From: Synechococcus sp. PROS-9-1
GTDB lineage: Bacteria; Cyanobacteriota; Cyanobacteriia; PCC-6307; Cyanobiaceae
NCBI RefSeq assembly: GCF_014279775.1
Contig: NZ_CP047961.1
Coordinates: 434,001-498,000 of the forward strand
Direction of reading: 5' to 3'
DNA length: 64,000 nt
A program made the position numbers and the translations under genes. Below are positions 29,575-38,500 of this stretch, in pieces. Within the stretch, counting starts at the first letter, position 1, and every line of letters starts with the position of its first letter. The notes below the pieces were generated by a model. That model was not told the origin of the DNA, made no database searches, and saw nothing but the letters and a program-made list of their open reading frames with translations.

Positions 29575-29628
29575 TTACGGAATGCCGCCAATGGAGGTTC
29601 GGTTGTCCGTGGTCGCTTGGGTGGTCAT
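29575..29628 (-). CDS. possible 17-residue peptide or small RNA body upstream of a terminator
   Basis: On the minus strand a short frame starts with ATG at 29628 and encodes MTTQATTDNRTSIGGIP. It is followed 55 bases later by the strong terminator at 29484-29519. I see no clear ribosome binding site. The transcript implied by the terminator could equally be a small non-coding RNA of roughly 150-200 bases. The rest of 29250-29676 shows no other gene. Confidence 0.3.
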   Translation of the reverse strand: MTTQATTDNRTSIGGIP

Positions 29629-29676
29629 TGAGGGTTTTTGGTATCAAAATAAAATGCACTTCGATGGGCGAATTGG

Positions 29677-30450
29677 GTGAAAAATATTAGAAATAGGGTT
29701 CATGATTTGCTTGGTGAAGGACAAAGTAGTCAAAAAAGCACATTCGTTGTCAGAGCGATTGGGGTTTTGATTGTCTTTTCAATCCTTCTGGCAATTCTTG
29801 CTACCGAGCCAGTGATTCGTGGTCCTAATCTTGATCTTTTGGCGAAATTAGATCTGGTTGTCGCAATCTTGTTCCTAGTGGAATACCTTTCCCGTCTGTG
29901 GATTGCGCCGTTAAGGGATGGGGCTCGAAAAGGAGTACGAGGAGCGCTGGAATTCGCAATCACTCCTATGGCGATTCTGGATCTTGTTGCGATTGCACCA
30001 ACGATTCTTGGTTTTATCTCTCCTGAGCTCTACCTTCTTCGTGCGATTCGTCTTGCGCGAATTGGGCGAATAGGGCGTTCTAAGCGTTTCCAGAAAAGCG
30101 TGAGGCATTTCAATCATGCCATCACCTCGAAGAGAGAAGAGCTGCAAATTTCTGCAATTTATTCGGCTGTAGTGATTAGTCTCAGTAGTGCTTTGATGTA
30201 TTTAGTTGAGGGAAATATTCAACCTGAGCAGTTCGGTTCCATTCCCAGGTGTCTTTGGTGGTCAGTGATTACCGTAACAACGGTTGGCTATGGAGATGTG
30301 TCTCCAGAAACTGCGGCGGGGAAGATTGTTGCTGCAATCACGGCATTGTTTGGGATTGCAGTGATCGCTATCCCTATCGGAATAATTTCATCTGGGTTTA
30401 CCGATTCCCTGAGTTTGGAGAAAGCGAATTTAGATTCCAAGAAGGGTTGA
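29677..30450 (+). CDS. voltage-gated potassium channel protein
   Basis: This 257-residue membrane protein has the layout of a Kv-type channel: six predicted membrane segments, an S4-like helix with spaced arginines (LRAIRLARIGRIGRSKRF), and a pore loop with the potassium selectivity sequence TVGYGD in VITVTTVGYGDVSPETAAGK. The start is GTG. It likely sets membrane potential or potassium flux. The base composition is lower in G+C than the flanking genes. Confidence 0.88.
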   Translation: MKNIRNRVHDLLGEGQSSQKSTFVVRAIGVLIVFSILLAILATEPVIRGPNLDLLAKLDLVVAILFLVEYLSRLWIAPLRDGARKGVRGALEFAITPMAILDLVAIAPTILGFISPELYLLRAIRLARIGRIGRSKRFQKSVRHFNHAITSKREELQISAIYSAVVISLSSALMYLVEGNIQPEQFGSIPRCLWWSVITVTTVGYGDVSPETAAGKIVAAITALFGIAVIAIPIGIISSGFTDSLSLEKANLDSKKG

Positions 30451-30566
30451 GACCCCTACCCAACGACAGCAAAGAATGATCAATCGATTGTTGTCTCAAT
30501 CACTCAGGTTATGGGGGGTGCTGGTTCTTCGTTGTTTGATGCATTCGAATACAAGAGTTTTGAAGC

Positions 30567-31079
30567 CTAGAGATGGGCCTCCGCTTGATAAACCTCACCA
30601 TTGATGTGCAGAGCGCGGCACTTCAGAACTCTGTCTTTCAAGTTGCATTCTCCGTTGTTAGCGGCCCAAGCTTTGGGTAAGCCCGTAGCAATTCCATTGG
30701 AGTTGAAGGAGGCCTCTGCCACGCTTGAAACAGCGCTTTTCCAGGACGCAGCGCTTAAGCGACAGGTTCCAGCGCTGCATGTCAAAGGCGATTCTCCTTG
30801 AGATGTCAGGGTCACGAACGTGAGCTGTCTACGGGAATTTTTGGTGGTTCCGTGACCAATCAATCGGATGGCTACAACGGAGGCACTGCGTCCGTTGAGT
30901 TGCAAGGTGATGCAAGCAACGCTGTCTTGCGTGCTGTCGGTATAGAAACACTCCTTGGTGTCGGTTTCGTAGCGGCCAATCTTGGGATTCGGATCGGCTG
31001 CACCTCTGATCGGAAAGCTCAGCATGCTGCTCAGCAGCAGCAAGGTGCTGAGGCGCAGAGAGAAAGAGCGATCGATCAT
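30567..31079 (-). CDS. exported protein of unknown function
   Basis: This 170-residue protein has a classical signal peptide (RSFSLRLSTLLLLSSMLSF, cleavage likely after AA of GAA-DPN). The mature part has six cysteines (in KECFY, VACIT, LTCSA, GTCRL, GECNL, LKCRA), suggesting disulfides in the periplasm. I do not recognise the family. It lies four bases downstream of the small gene at 31084 on the same strand. Confidence 0.6.
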   Translation of the reverse strand: MIDRSFSLRLSTLLLLSSMLSFPIRGAADPNPKIGRYETDTKECFYTDSTQDSVACITLQLNGRSASVVAIRLIGHGTTKNSRRQLTFVTLTSQGESPLTCSAGTCRLSAASWKSAVSSVAEASFNSNGIATGLPKAWAANNGECNLKDRVLKCRALHINGEVYQAEAHL

Positions 31080-31083
31080 CTGT

Positions 31084-31263
31084 TTAGTAATCGTTGTCGG
31101 CTACACAGATGCCCATGCAACGGATGCCGTTTGAGGCAGTACGACGGCAGTGAGGACAAAGGACCTTTTCAGTTTGGCTAGTTGCGCTGCTATCCCCTGC
31201 TCCATCTGAGTCATCCCCAGCTGTTTTGCTTGCACTGATGATGGATTCTGCGATCGATGCCAT
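31084..31263 (-). CDS. small cysteine-rich protein, possible zinc-binding motif
   Basis: A 59-residue protein starting at MASIAESIISAS ends with LCPHCRRTASNGIRCMGICV, whose four cysteines (CxxC-x9-CxxxC, counted approximately) resemble a small zinc ribbon. The frame is open to 31350, but the longer version would overlap the divergent aldo/keto reductase start at 31313, so the inner Met is preferred. The function is unknown. Confidence 0.5.
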   Translation of the reverse strand: MASIAESIISASKTAGDDSDGAGDSSATSQTEKVLCPHCRRTASNGIRCMGICVADNDY

Positions 31264-31312
31264 GGCGAGCGCTGCTTTACGGCGATCATGGCGTGCAGAG
31301 TGAAAGGTCGGC

Positions 31313-32272
31313 GTGACGGGAATCGGATTTGGAACTTGGGCCTGGGGCAATCAATTGCTGTGGGGGTACCAACCGGAGCGCGACGATCCCGATCTTGAGG
31401 CCACGCTGATCGCAGCTGTTCAAGGCGGACTGTCGCTTGTGGACACCGCCGATTCCTACGGCACGGGTCGCCTCAATGGGCGCAGCGAACTGTTGCTGGG
31501 TCAGTTTCTACGCGCCATGGATCCTGCTCAGTCCAGGCAGCTCAAGGTGGCAACCAAGCTGGCACCATTCCCTTGGCGGCTGGGGCGCAGCGGCTTTAAG
31601 CGTGCCTTTGATGCCAGCAAAAAGCGGTTGGGAGGGCATTTGGATCGCATCCAATTGCATTGGAGTACTGCTCGGTATGCCCCTTGGCAAGAGTTGCCTT
31701 TGCTCGATGGGCTTGGAGACCTCGTCGAGCAAGGCTTGGTGCCAGAACTTGGCTTGTCCAACGTGGGACCGAAGCGTCTTCGCTTCCTGCATGGACATCT
31801 CTTGACCAGAGGGATCCGACTTCAGAGCGTTCAAGTTCAGCTCTCTCTGCTCGCACCTGAACCAGTCCTGAGTTGCGAGTTGGCGCAAGTGTGCCAGGAG
31901 CTTGGTGTTGAGTTGTTGGCCTATAGCCCCCTAGCCCTCGGCATTTTGGCGATCCCTCCGGGAGTGCAAGGCAACACCTCAACGCTGCTGCGATCAAGGT
32001 TGTTTCAGCGCTTGCTACCCGCCAGTGAGGATTTGCGTTCGCTGATGGGTGAGATCGCTGCACAACGAAGCGCCTCGATGGCACAAGTGGCTTTGAATTG
32101 GTGCCGGGCCCATGGAGCTTGCCCGATTCCTGGGCTAAGGCGGCCAGCCCAAGCTCTCGATGCGGCCGCAGCTTTGCATTGGTCGTTGAATGCAACCGAG
32201 AGGCAATCGTTGGATCAACTCAGCCAACGAACAGCGGCACGCATGCCAGCAAATCCATTTCAGAGTGCCTGA
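31313..32272 (+). CDS. aldo/keto reductase
   Basis: This 319-residue NADPH-dependent oxidoreductase of the aldo/keto reductase superfamily has the catalytic tetrad context DTADSYGTGR (Asp, Tyr), KVATKLAPFPW (Lys) and IQLHWS (His). LGLSNVGPKRL and the cofactor region CPIPGLRRPAQALDAAAAL follow. The start is GTG at 31313. The substrate cannot be inferred. It converges with, and overlaps by 13 bases, the gene ending at 32260. Confidence 0.9.
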   Translation: MTGIGFGTWAWGNQLLWGYQPERDDPDLEATLIAAVQGGLSLVDTADSYGTGRLNGRSELLLGQFLRAMDPAQSRQLKVATKLAPFPWRLGRSGFKRAFDASKKRLGGHLDRIQLHWSTARYAPWQELPLLDGLGDLVEQGLVPELGLSNVGPKRLRFLHGHLLTRGIRLQSVQVQLSLLAPEPVLSCELAQVCQELGVELLAYSPLALGILAIPPGVQGNTSTLLRSRLFQRLLPASEDLRSLMGEIAAQRSASMAQVALNWCRAHGACPIPGLRRPAQALDAAAALHWSLNATERQSLDQLSQRTAARMPANPFQSA

Positions 32273-32913
32273 TCAGCAGGATCAGGATCGGGACTTACAA
32301 CCACTGGCAAGGATGATGATTTGCTCTGGAAGGGAATGATCTTCACCGGGGGCACCGGGGTCTCCGGGATCACCGGTGAAGGATCAGAACTCTCTTCCTG
32401 CACCTTGGATTGTTCACATGCATTCAATGCTTCTTGAAGCAGTGAATCGAATGTGGCACCTGGCAAACGATGCCTGGCGATTTCGAGAAATGTTCTTGGT
32501 AAAGACTCCCCCGCTGCACTCAGGACAGCTGGGTTGTCACGGCGCTGCTGCTGCTCTTCTTCAATGGCACGAAGAAAGCGATGCGTTACATCACGCTTCG
32601 TACACGCTTTGATCAGGGTGTCTCGGTCGGCAATTGGCTGATCGGCAATCTCTTCAAGTTCAACAATCCTGCGCTCGAGGCTTTCGAGAACTTCGGCAGC
32701 TTCTTTTGTGATATTTGCGAGTTGTCCGTCCGACAGGAAGGGCATATCTGCAACAAAGACTTTTCCGTGATCTTTGAGGGCTAAAAAGGTAGGCCTAGGT
32801 CCTTGCCGATGACCTGATGCACGGTCATAATTTCCGCCAAGAGGCCGGCGTGGAGGCGTAGGTCCAGCAGAAGCTCGTCTACGAGTTGTTCTTTGAATTC
32901 TATCGAAAGCCAT
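32260..32913 (-). CDS. conserved hypothetical protein with helical central domain
   Basis: This 217-residue protein has an Arg/Pro-rich N-terminus (about 45 residues), a central helical part (ANITKEAAEVLESLERRIVELEEIAD and TKRDVTHRFLRAIEEEQQQRRDN) that may form a coiled coil, and a Pro/Ser-rich tail. No catalytic motif is visible. I do not recognise a family. It overlaps the aldo/keto reductase gene tail to tail. Confidence 0.6.
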   Translation of the reverse strand: MAFDRIQRTTRRRASAGPTPPRRPLGGNYDRASGHRQGPRPTFLALKDHGKVFVADMPFLSDGQLANITKEAAEVLESLERRIVELEEIADQPIADRDTLIKACTKRDVTHRFLRAIEEEQQQRRDNPAVLSAAGESLPRTFLEIARHRLPGATFDSLLQEALNACEQSKVQEESSDPSPVIPETPVPPVKIIPFQSKSSSLPVVVSPDPDPADQAL

Positions 32914-33050
32914 TTCTAGTTAAAAATTAACGCTCTATTTGCGGCGAATGCCGAGGTGCCTTGACAACACTAACGATTGAAACCCTGACAAGGTTTGAGA
33001 GCCCAGCCAGTTTCAAGAGCTTACGGATCTAATTGTATATGGAGCAGAAC

Positions 33051-34091
33051 TCATGCTGGGAGTCCCAAGACGGATCCCTTCCCATCCCCGCTTGATGAAC
33101 GTTCGATATGTCCGATAGTCCAGGCCTGAATTCCCTCCGATTCGCATGCTTTTTCAGCCATGGAAACCGCTTCTTCGGGGACGATCAGGCAGTATCCAAT
33201 TCCGAGATTAAACGTGTGCCAGAGGTCCCTTTCGGGGATGTCGCCGTAGGACTTCAGCCAGTCATAGATAGCCGGTCGTGTCCAGCTCGAGGGGTCCACG
33301 CTTGCCTTTAGGCCCTGTGGAAGGCAACGCGGCAGGTTCTCAGGAAGACCTCCTCCTGTGATGTGAGCCATTCCATGAATGGGTGTTCCTGCGTCGAGCA
33401 AGGCTTTTACATGGCGTCCATAGAGCTGAGTGGGAGTGAGCAAGGTCTCGATCAGAGGTTGCTCGCTGGGTCCGTATGTGGTGTCAGCATTGGCGCCAGC
33501 TTTTGTGAGCACCTTGCGGACCAGGCTGAAGCCGTTGCTGTGAATGCCGCTACTGGCAATGCCCAAAATGCGATCGCCCGCGCGGATCTGCCGACCGTCG
33601 ATCAGGTGCTCCTCTTCAACAACGGCCACGCAGAAGCCTGCTAGGTCGTAGCGCCCTGGTGGATAGAACCCAGGCATTTCAGCGGTTTCGCCACCCAATA
33701 AAGCGCAGCCACTCACGCGGCATCCCTCGGCAATGCCCTCCACAACGGTGGCCATGGCTTCAGGGCTTAGAGCTCCAGTGGCCATGTAGTCGAGGAAAAA
33801 TAGGGGTTCAGCCCCACTGGTGATCACATCGTTGACACACATGGCCACGAGGTCGATCCCCACGTTGTGATGACCGCCATGGTCTTGAGCGAGTTCAAGC
33901 TTGGTGCCAACGCCATCGGTCCCCGACACCAATAGGGGCTTCTTCAGTCCTGCGGGAAGGCGCATCAGGCCGCCAAAACCACCGAGTCCGCCCACGACCT
34001 CTGGTCGGTGCGTTGCTTCCACGCTCTTGCGGATTCTGTTGACGAAGGCACGCCCCGCCTCCACATCGACCCCAGCGGTTTTGTAGTCCAT
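33051..34091 (-). CDS. purM: phosphoribosylformylglycinamidine cyclo-ligase
   Basis: PurM (AIR synthetase) closes the imidazole ring in purine synthesis. The family sequence is clear: [76 protein letters not shown] and [14 protein letters not shown]. The 346-residue length is typical. No other pur gene is adjacent. Confidence 0.97.
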   Translation of the reverse strand: MDYKTAGVDVEAGRAFVNRIRKSVEATHRPEVVGGLGGFGGLMRLPAGLKKPLLVSGTDGVGTKLELAQDHGGHHNVGIDLVAMCVNDVITSGAEPLFFLDYMATGALSPEAMATVVEGIAEGCRVSGCALLGGETAEMPGFYPPGRYDLAGFCVAVVEEEHLIDGRQIRAGDRILGIASSGIHSNGFSLVRKVLTKAGANADTTYGPSEQPLIETLLTPTQLYGRHVKALLDAGTPIHGMAHITGGGLPENLPRCLPQGLKASVDPSSWTRPAIYDWLKSYGDIPERDLWHTFNLGIGYCLIVPEEAVSMAEKACESEGIQAWTIGHIERSSSGDGKGSVLGLPA

Positions 34092-34425
34092 TCAAAAATG
34101 CTTCACTTCAATGATCCTCCTCTTTCACGGCTCGCGATGTGACTGATATGGGATCGTCCGATGACTTGATGAGTTCAGCTTGTTGCTGAGATCAGGTTTC
34201 CTAATGGGTTGTTGATTGAGTTGTGTTGCTTAGCCCTGTGCGGATGTGAGATCTCAGGGGTGCGTCAGGGATCTCGCTCCACAGGGTTGTTCAAAAGTGC
34301 CTGCAAAGGATTGAAAAGGTTTTTAGCTTGCTGAAAATTTGAAATGAGAGATCGTTCGTACGAGCTAAATCATTCCGTTTTATACGGACATCGGTTGCTC
34401 TCTCAAGGCTGAATGATCGAGTTAC
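34092..34425. other. 334-base intergenic region between divergent purM and rlpA
   Basis: No frame of useful length, tRNA or terminator is visible here. It separates two divergent genes and therefore must hold the promoters of both purM and rlpA. I could not pick a convincing -35/-10 pair. Confidence 0.5.
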
Positions 34426-34935
34426 ATGTCCCGAACTTTCCCCTTCGCCACTCTTGCCACCGGGCTTTTTACTACGGGCTTTGCACTGCTTCCAGTGGTC
34501 GCGCGTGATGTTGCCACCACTGAGCTCTACAACCCTTTCGAGCCCTTAGCTCCTCAAGCCCTCCAGGCTTCTACAACCACAGCTCCGGCTGTTGTTCCTC
34601 CTCCTGTGGTGGCCGCTCCAAAACCTCCCAAAAGGTTGGTCGTTTCCACCTCAACGGGAGAAGCAAGCTGGTACGGACCTGGTTTCTTTGGCAATCGCAC
34701 GGCCAACGGAGAGGTGTTTAAGCCCGGAACCATGACGGCAGCACATCGAACCTTGCCCTTCGGAACCCAAGTGAAGGTTACGAATCTCAGAAACGGCAGA
34801 GAAACGATTGTTCGTATTAATGACAGGGGCCCATTCATCGGCCAACGCGTGATCGACATTGCTCACGGTGCAGCGCATCACCTTGGTTTGGTATCAAGTG
34901 GAATTGCGCAAGTCCGTCTTGAGGTGCTGCGCTGA
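34426..34935 (+). CDS. rlpA: RlpA-like septal ring protein (double-psi beta-barrel)
   Basis: The protein has a signal peptide (FPFATLATGLFTTGFALLPVVA), a Pro/Ala-rich linker and a C-terminal RlpA domain. Conserved features are GEASWYGPGFFGNRTANGE, AAHRTLPFGTQVKVTNL and VRINDRGPFIGQRVIDIA. In gammaproteobacteria RlpA is a lytic transglycosylase acting on peptide-free glycan at the septum; the small cyanobacterial form without SPOR domain is less studied. Its TGA stop overlaps the proposed CTG start of panC-cmk. Confidence 0.88.
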   Translation: MSRTFPFATLATGLFTTGFALLPVVARDVATTELYNPFEPLAPQALQASTTTAPAVVPPPVVAAPKPPKRLVVSTSTGEASWYGPGFFGNRTANGEVFKPGTMTAAHRTLPFGTQVKVTNLRNGRETIVRINDRGPFIGQRVIDIAHGAAHHLGLVSSGIAQVRLEVLR

Positions 34936-36482
34936 GCATTCAGGTCCTTCGGTCGCTGCACGATCTTCAAGATTGGCGCCACTCCTCTGAAGCCTTCGTG
35001 CATTTTGTGCCAACGATGGGGGGGCTTCATCAAGGGCACGCAAATTTGATTTCAGCGGCCTCGCGCCACAAGGCTGATGAGGCAAAGACCTTGGTCAGCG
35101 TGTTCGTAAATCCCTTGCAGTTTGGTCCAGATGAGGATTTCGCTCGCTATCCACGCACCTTTGAAGACGACTGCGAACTAGCAGAGCAGTGTGGTGCTTC
35201 AGCAATCTGGTGCCCTGATGAGGAGCAGATATATCCCGGTGGCATGGCTGAATCCTGGCGGGTTCAAGCACCGAAATCGTTGCAATCAGGATTGTGCGGG
35301 TCCACAAGGCCTGGTCACTTCGATGGTGTGGTCACGGTGGTCTGCCGTCTTTTGGCATTAGCCAAGCCACATCAGTTGTTTCTGGGTGAAAAGGATTGGC
35401 AGCAACTCACCATCCTTCGCCGAATGGTCTTGGATCTTGGCTTGGCCGTACGGGTGCGCAGTGTGCCCACCGTGCGGGATGGTGATGGTCTGGCCAGCAG
35501 TTCACGTAACCGCTACCTCAATGCTCAGCAGCGGCAGCAAGGGGTGCTGTTTGCCCAGGTTTTACGTGATGCGAGCTCTGCTTTCTTGCATCGCGCTACG
35601 CCGTTGGACCTTGGGCAGCTTCGTTTCCGTCTTGAAGAGGGTGGCCTCAGTTTGGAGTACGTCGAGGTTGTTGATCCCTGGTTGCTGCAGCCTTCCAAGC
35701 CCAATGAGGCATCACTTACTTTGCTTGCAGCTGCCGTTCGATGCGGCAGCACCCGCCTGATCGATCATGCTTTTTTAATGACGCGTTCTCCCCTCGTTGC
35801 GATTGACGGTCCTGCTGGTGCTGGCAAAAGCACGGTGACCAGAGCCTTTGCTAAGCGCCTCGGGCTTGTGTACCTCGATACGGGAGCGATGTATCGGGCC
35901 GTGACTTGGTTGGTGCTGGAACAGGGGGTTGATCCTGCTGATTCTGCTGCTGTGGAAGTGGTGTTGAACGATCTCGAGGTGGAGCTTGAGCCTTTGCAGC
36001 AAGGGGTGCAGGCCGTGCGGGTGAATGGCCACGAGGTCACCGACGCGATTCGCGATCCGCGGGTGACGGCATCCGTATCAGCGGTCGCAGCCCATGCCTG
36101 TGTCCGTGCTGCAATGACCGCCCAGCAGCAGCGCATGGGCGAGGCGGGTGGTCTTGTTGCTGAAGGTCGTGACATTGGCACTGCTGTGTTCCCGCATGCA
36201 GAGCTCAAGGTGTTTCTTACTGCCACTCCTAAAGAGCGAGCCCGACGCCGTGCCCTCGATTTGGCAGCGAGAGGACATGAGGTGCCAGCTCTACCCGAGC
36301 TGGAAGCACAGATTGTGGAACGCGATCGTCTTGACAGCACCCGTGAGGTGGCGCCCCTGCTTCAGGCGGACGATGCCATCGAGCTGATCAGCGATGGGAT
36401 GAGCATCGAGCAGGTGATTAATGCGCTGGAAGATCTGTTCCGTCGTCGGGTGGCCGAAGAGGTTTGGCCCACTCCTGTTTAA
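34932..36482 (+). CDS. panC/cmk: bifunctional pantoate-beta-alanine ligase / cytidylate kinase
   Basis: This is the cyanobacterial fusion of PanC (pantothenate from pantoate and beta-alanine) with Cmk (phosphorylation of CMP). The PanC part has HFVPTMGGLHQGHANLI, FVNPLQFGPDEDF and KDWQQL. The Cmk part begins near LVAIDGPAGAGKSTVTRAFAKR and includes YLDTGAMYRAVTW and EGRDIGTAVFPHA. The first GTG (34998) would remove the conserved beginning, SIQVLRSLHDLQDW, which is in frame upstream. I start at CTG 34932 because GAGGTG lies five bases before it and it overlaps the rlpA stop as CTGA. ATT 34938 is an alternative. Confidence 0.88.
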   Translation: MSIQVLRSLHDLQDWRHSSEAFVHFVPTMGGLHQGHANLISAASRHKADEAKTLVSVFVNPLQFGPDEDFARYPRTFEDDCELAEQCGASAIWCPDEEQIYPGGMAESWRVQAPKSLQSGLCGSTRPGHFDGVVTVVCRLLALAKPHQLFLGEKDWQQLTILRRMVLDLGLAVRVRSVPTVRDGDGLASSSRNRYLNAQQRQQGVLFAQVLRDASSAFLHRATPLDLGQLRFRLEEGGLSLEYVEVVDPWLLQPSKPNEASLTLLAAAVRCGSTRLIDHAFLMTRSPLVAIDGPAGAGKSTVTRAFAKRLGLVYLDTGAMYRAVTWLVLEQGVDPADSAAVEVVLNDLEVELEPLQQGVQAVRVNGHEVTDAIRDPRVTASVSAVAAHACVRAAMTAQQQRMGEAGGLVAEGRDIGTAVFPHAELKVFLTATPKERARRRALDLAARGHEVPALPELEAQIVERDRLDSTREVAPLLQADDAIELISDGMSIEQVINALEDLFRRRVAEEVWPTPV

Positions 36483-36486
36483 CGGT

Positions 36487-36969
36487 TTAGCCCTGAGGGG
36501 GTGAAGCCAAAAGGTCGTCAAGAAGTCCTTCACAGGCATCCTCGAGCAGATCGAGCACATGCTCGAACCCCTGCTCACCTCCGTAATAGGGATCTGGAAC
36601 CTCAAGAGTGTCTGCCTGACGCGCATGGCTGAGCATCAGGCGAATGTTGGCGGTGCTTCGGGGGCCGAATTCTTTGGCCATGCTGCTCACGTTGCGCAGG
36701 TTGTCCTGATCCATGGTGAGGATGTGATCAAAAGTCTCTAAATCGCTGAGTTCGAGTTGGCGGGCACGACTGGGTAGATGAATTCCGCGTCGCATGGCGG
36801 CTGCTTGCATGCGTCGATCGGCTGGATTCCCCACATGCCAGCCCCCTGTACCTGCGGAATCAACAAGGAACTGGTCGGTGAGCTGTCGCTGCTCGATGAG
36901 GTGAAGAAACACGCCTTCAGCGGCGGGTGAACGGCAAATATTGCCGAGACAGACGAATAAAACTTTCAA
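36487..36969 (-). CDS. low-molecular-weight protein tyrosine phosphatase
   Basis: The phosphatase signature CX5R is at residues 7-13 in VCLGNICRSPAAEG, and the catalytic Asp loop VPDPYYGGEQGF is near residue 120. The 160-residue length is standard. In marine Synechococcus a gene of this type commonly borders the phycobilisome rod region, as it does here. It converges with panC-cmk. Confidence 0.92.
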   Translation of the reverse strand: MKVLFVCLGNICRSPAAEGVFLHLIEQRQLTDQFLVDSAGTGGWHVGNPADRRMQAAAMRRGIHLPSRARQLELSDLETFDHILTMDQDNLRNVSSMAKEFGPRSTANIRLMLSHARQADTLEVPDPYYGGEQGFEHVLDLLEDACEGLLDDLLASPPQG

Positions 36970-37013
36970 AGTTCAATACGGTTGGAATGAATGTTTGGGG
37001 CATTTATTAGCTG

Positions 37014-38384
37014 TTATAAGTTGACTGTCTTGTGTTTCGCTAAATTGATGCGCATCAAAACAACAGCGTCTGACTCTAAACGACTAGCCATGGTTAATAA
37101 TTCCGTTGATTGATTGGTGCTGATTTCTTCTAACGCTAGAGATGCGCTATAGCGCAATCCCCAATCGTCGGGCTTGGTGATTGCCCAGGCTAATTTTTCT
37201 ATGATGCTTTGAGCCGCCTCTTTGTTGATGTGATTTTGGGATATCATTCTTCCAAGTGCACAGGTCGCAATACGCCGTATATTGCCTTGACAATGATTGC
37301 CAATTTCGACGCCAACTGCGTCTAGTAATGCCGTAAAAAATCGAGGATTCTCTGTTGATGCCATTGCTTTAATGAGTCCAACTTTGATGTCTTGATCTGA
37401 TTCTGAAAAGTAAAGGTTTGAAAGGTCTGAGTGAATGAATTGGTTGTTGTTGGTTAAAAGATGTATTCCTAGTTCTCGATCTTCCAAGGAAGGGCTTTTT
37501 AGAAGATTTAGGGTGTCGGAAAGGCAAATATTTCCATTTTTGGCTTGATTCTTGTCACTTGTCCTTCCCGGCAGGATTGCTTTGTCAACAACAATGTTGC
37601 CCGCAAAGTTTTCACGTATTAGGTTGTCCAGGTCCTCTATGATCCTTTGCTGATTTGTGTTGAGGTTGCCATAGGGCGCATGCATGCATTCTTTTTGCTG
37701 AAGTATTGACCCCTCAAGTATTGACTTGAGGGCGTGCATTTTTATATTGTTGGGTATCCTTGCTTTAAGTATTGATTCTGTACTTTTGATTGAGGCAATC
37801 CTGGCGAGATCGAATGCTGCGGACTGCCTTATAAAGCGATTGCTATGTCTTAAATATGAGTGGACTTTGCTTAAGTAAGTGACTTCACCTGTGCAAGCAT
37901 AGAAGTATGATGCTGCTGCGCTGGCGATGCGTTCCGAGCCAGAATGTAGATAAGGCTCTACCTTCTCTTTGGCATTCCACATTTTGTAAGTGGCTAGGGT
38001 TTCGATTAAAGCCTCTATAGGCTTGTCTTCAATGTTTTTCTCAACGTATTTGTTTAGTTCGTCTTTGCAGTCAGCGGTCTTGAGTTCGATTAGCGCTCTT
38101 AATGTTGCCTCATGGAGATGGATGTCTTTGGTGTGTAATGTTTCCAATAAATATGGGGTGCAGCTTGTATCTTTAATTAGTCCTAGCGAGCGTGCCGCTT
38201 GCCGTCTCAAGGGATATCCACCCGTTGATGTTTGATCGCCTTCGTCGTGAAGGCATTCAATCAAATGTCGTACGGCAGATCCGGCTCTATTTTTACCAAG
38301 CCACCATACGGCGTGGTACCTCACTCCGGGATCATCGTTTTTCAGTGCCTTGATGGCGGTTTCGACAGAGTTGATAGTGGTCAA
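37014..38384 (-). CDS. rpcG: phycoerythrobilin lyase-isomerase of R-phycocyanin alpha (RpcG)
   Basis: This 456-residue HEAT-repeat protein is last in the rpcBA operon. Residues 1-240 resemble the lyase subunit PecE/CpcE (SVETAIKALKNDDPGVRYHAVWWLGK). The second part carries the isomerase motif NHCQGN at residues 363-368, found in PecF and in the fusion protein RpcG. RpcG attaches phycoerythrobilin to Cys84 of RpcA and isomerises it to phycourobilin. A plain CpcE/F or RpcE/F pair would be two genes and lack this motif. The composition is A+T-rich relative to rpcBA. Confidence 0.88.
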   Translation of the reverse strand: MTTINSVETAIKALKNDDPGVRYHAVWWLGKNRAGSAVRHLIECLHDEGDQTSTGGYPLRRQAARSLGLIKDTSCTPYLLETLHTKDIHLHEATLRALIELKTADCKDELNKYVEKNIEDKPIEALIETLATYKMWNAKEKVEPYLHSGSERIASAAASYFYACTGEVTYLSKVHSYLRHSNRFIRQSAAFDLARIASIKSTESILKARIPNNIKMHALKSILEGSILQQKECMHAPYGNLNTNQQRIIEDLDNLIRENFAGNIVVDKAILPGRTSDKNQAKNGNICLSDTLNLLKSPSLEDRELGIHLLTNNNQFIHSDLSNLYFSESDQDIKVGLIKAMASTENPRFFTALLDAVGVEIGNHCQGNIRRIATCALGRMISQNHINKEAAQSIIEKLAWAITKPDDWGLRYSASLALEEISTNQSTELLTMASRLESDAVVLMRINLAKHKTVNL

Positions 38385-38500
38385 GTCCTAGGTTGCCTTA
38401 TTTGGTAATTATTGATTGAAAATTGCAGAACAGCTCGTCTACATATTGAGGGTTGATAGGAATGGATTAATTGATTCTACTCTCTAAGGCTAGTTTTGTT

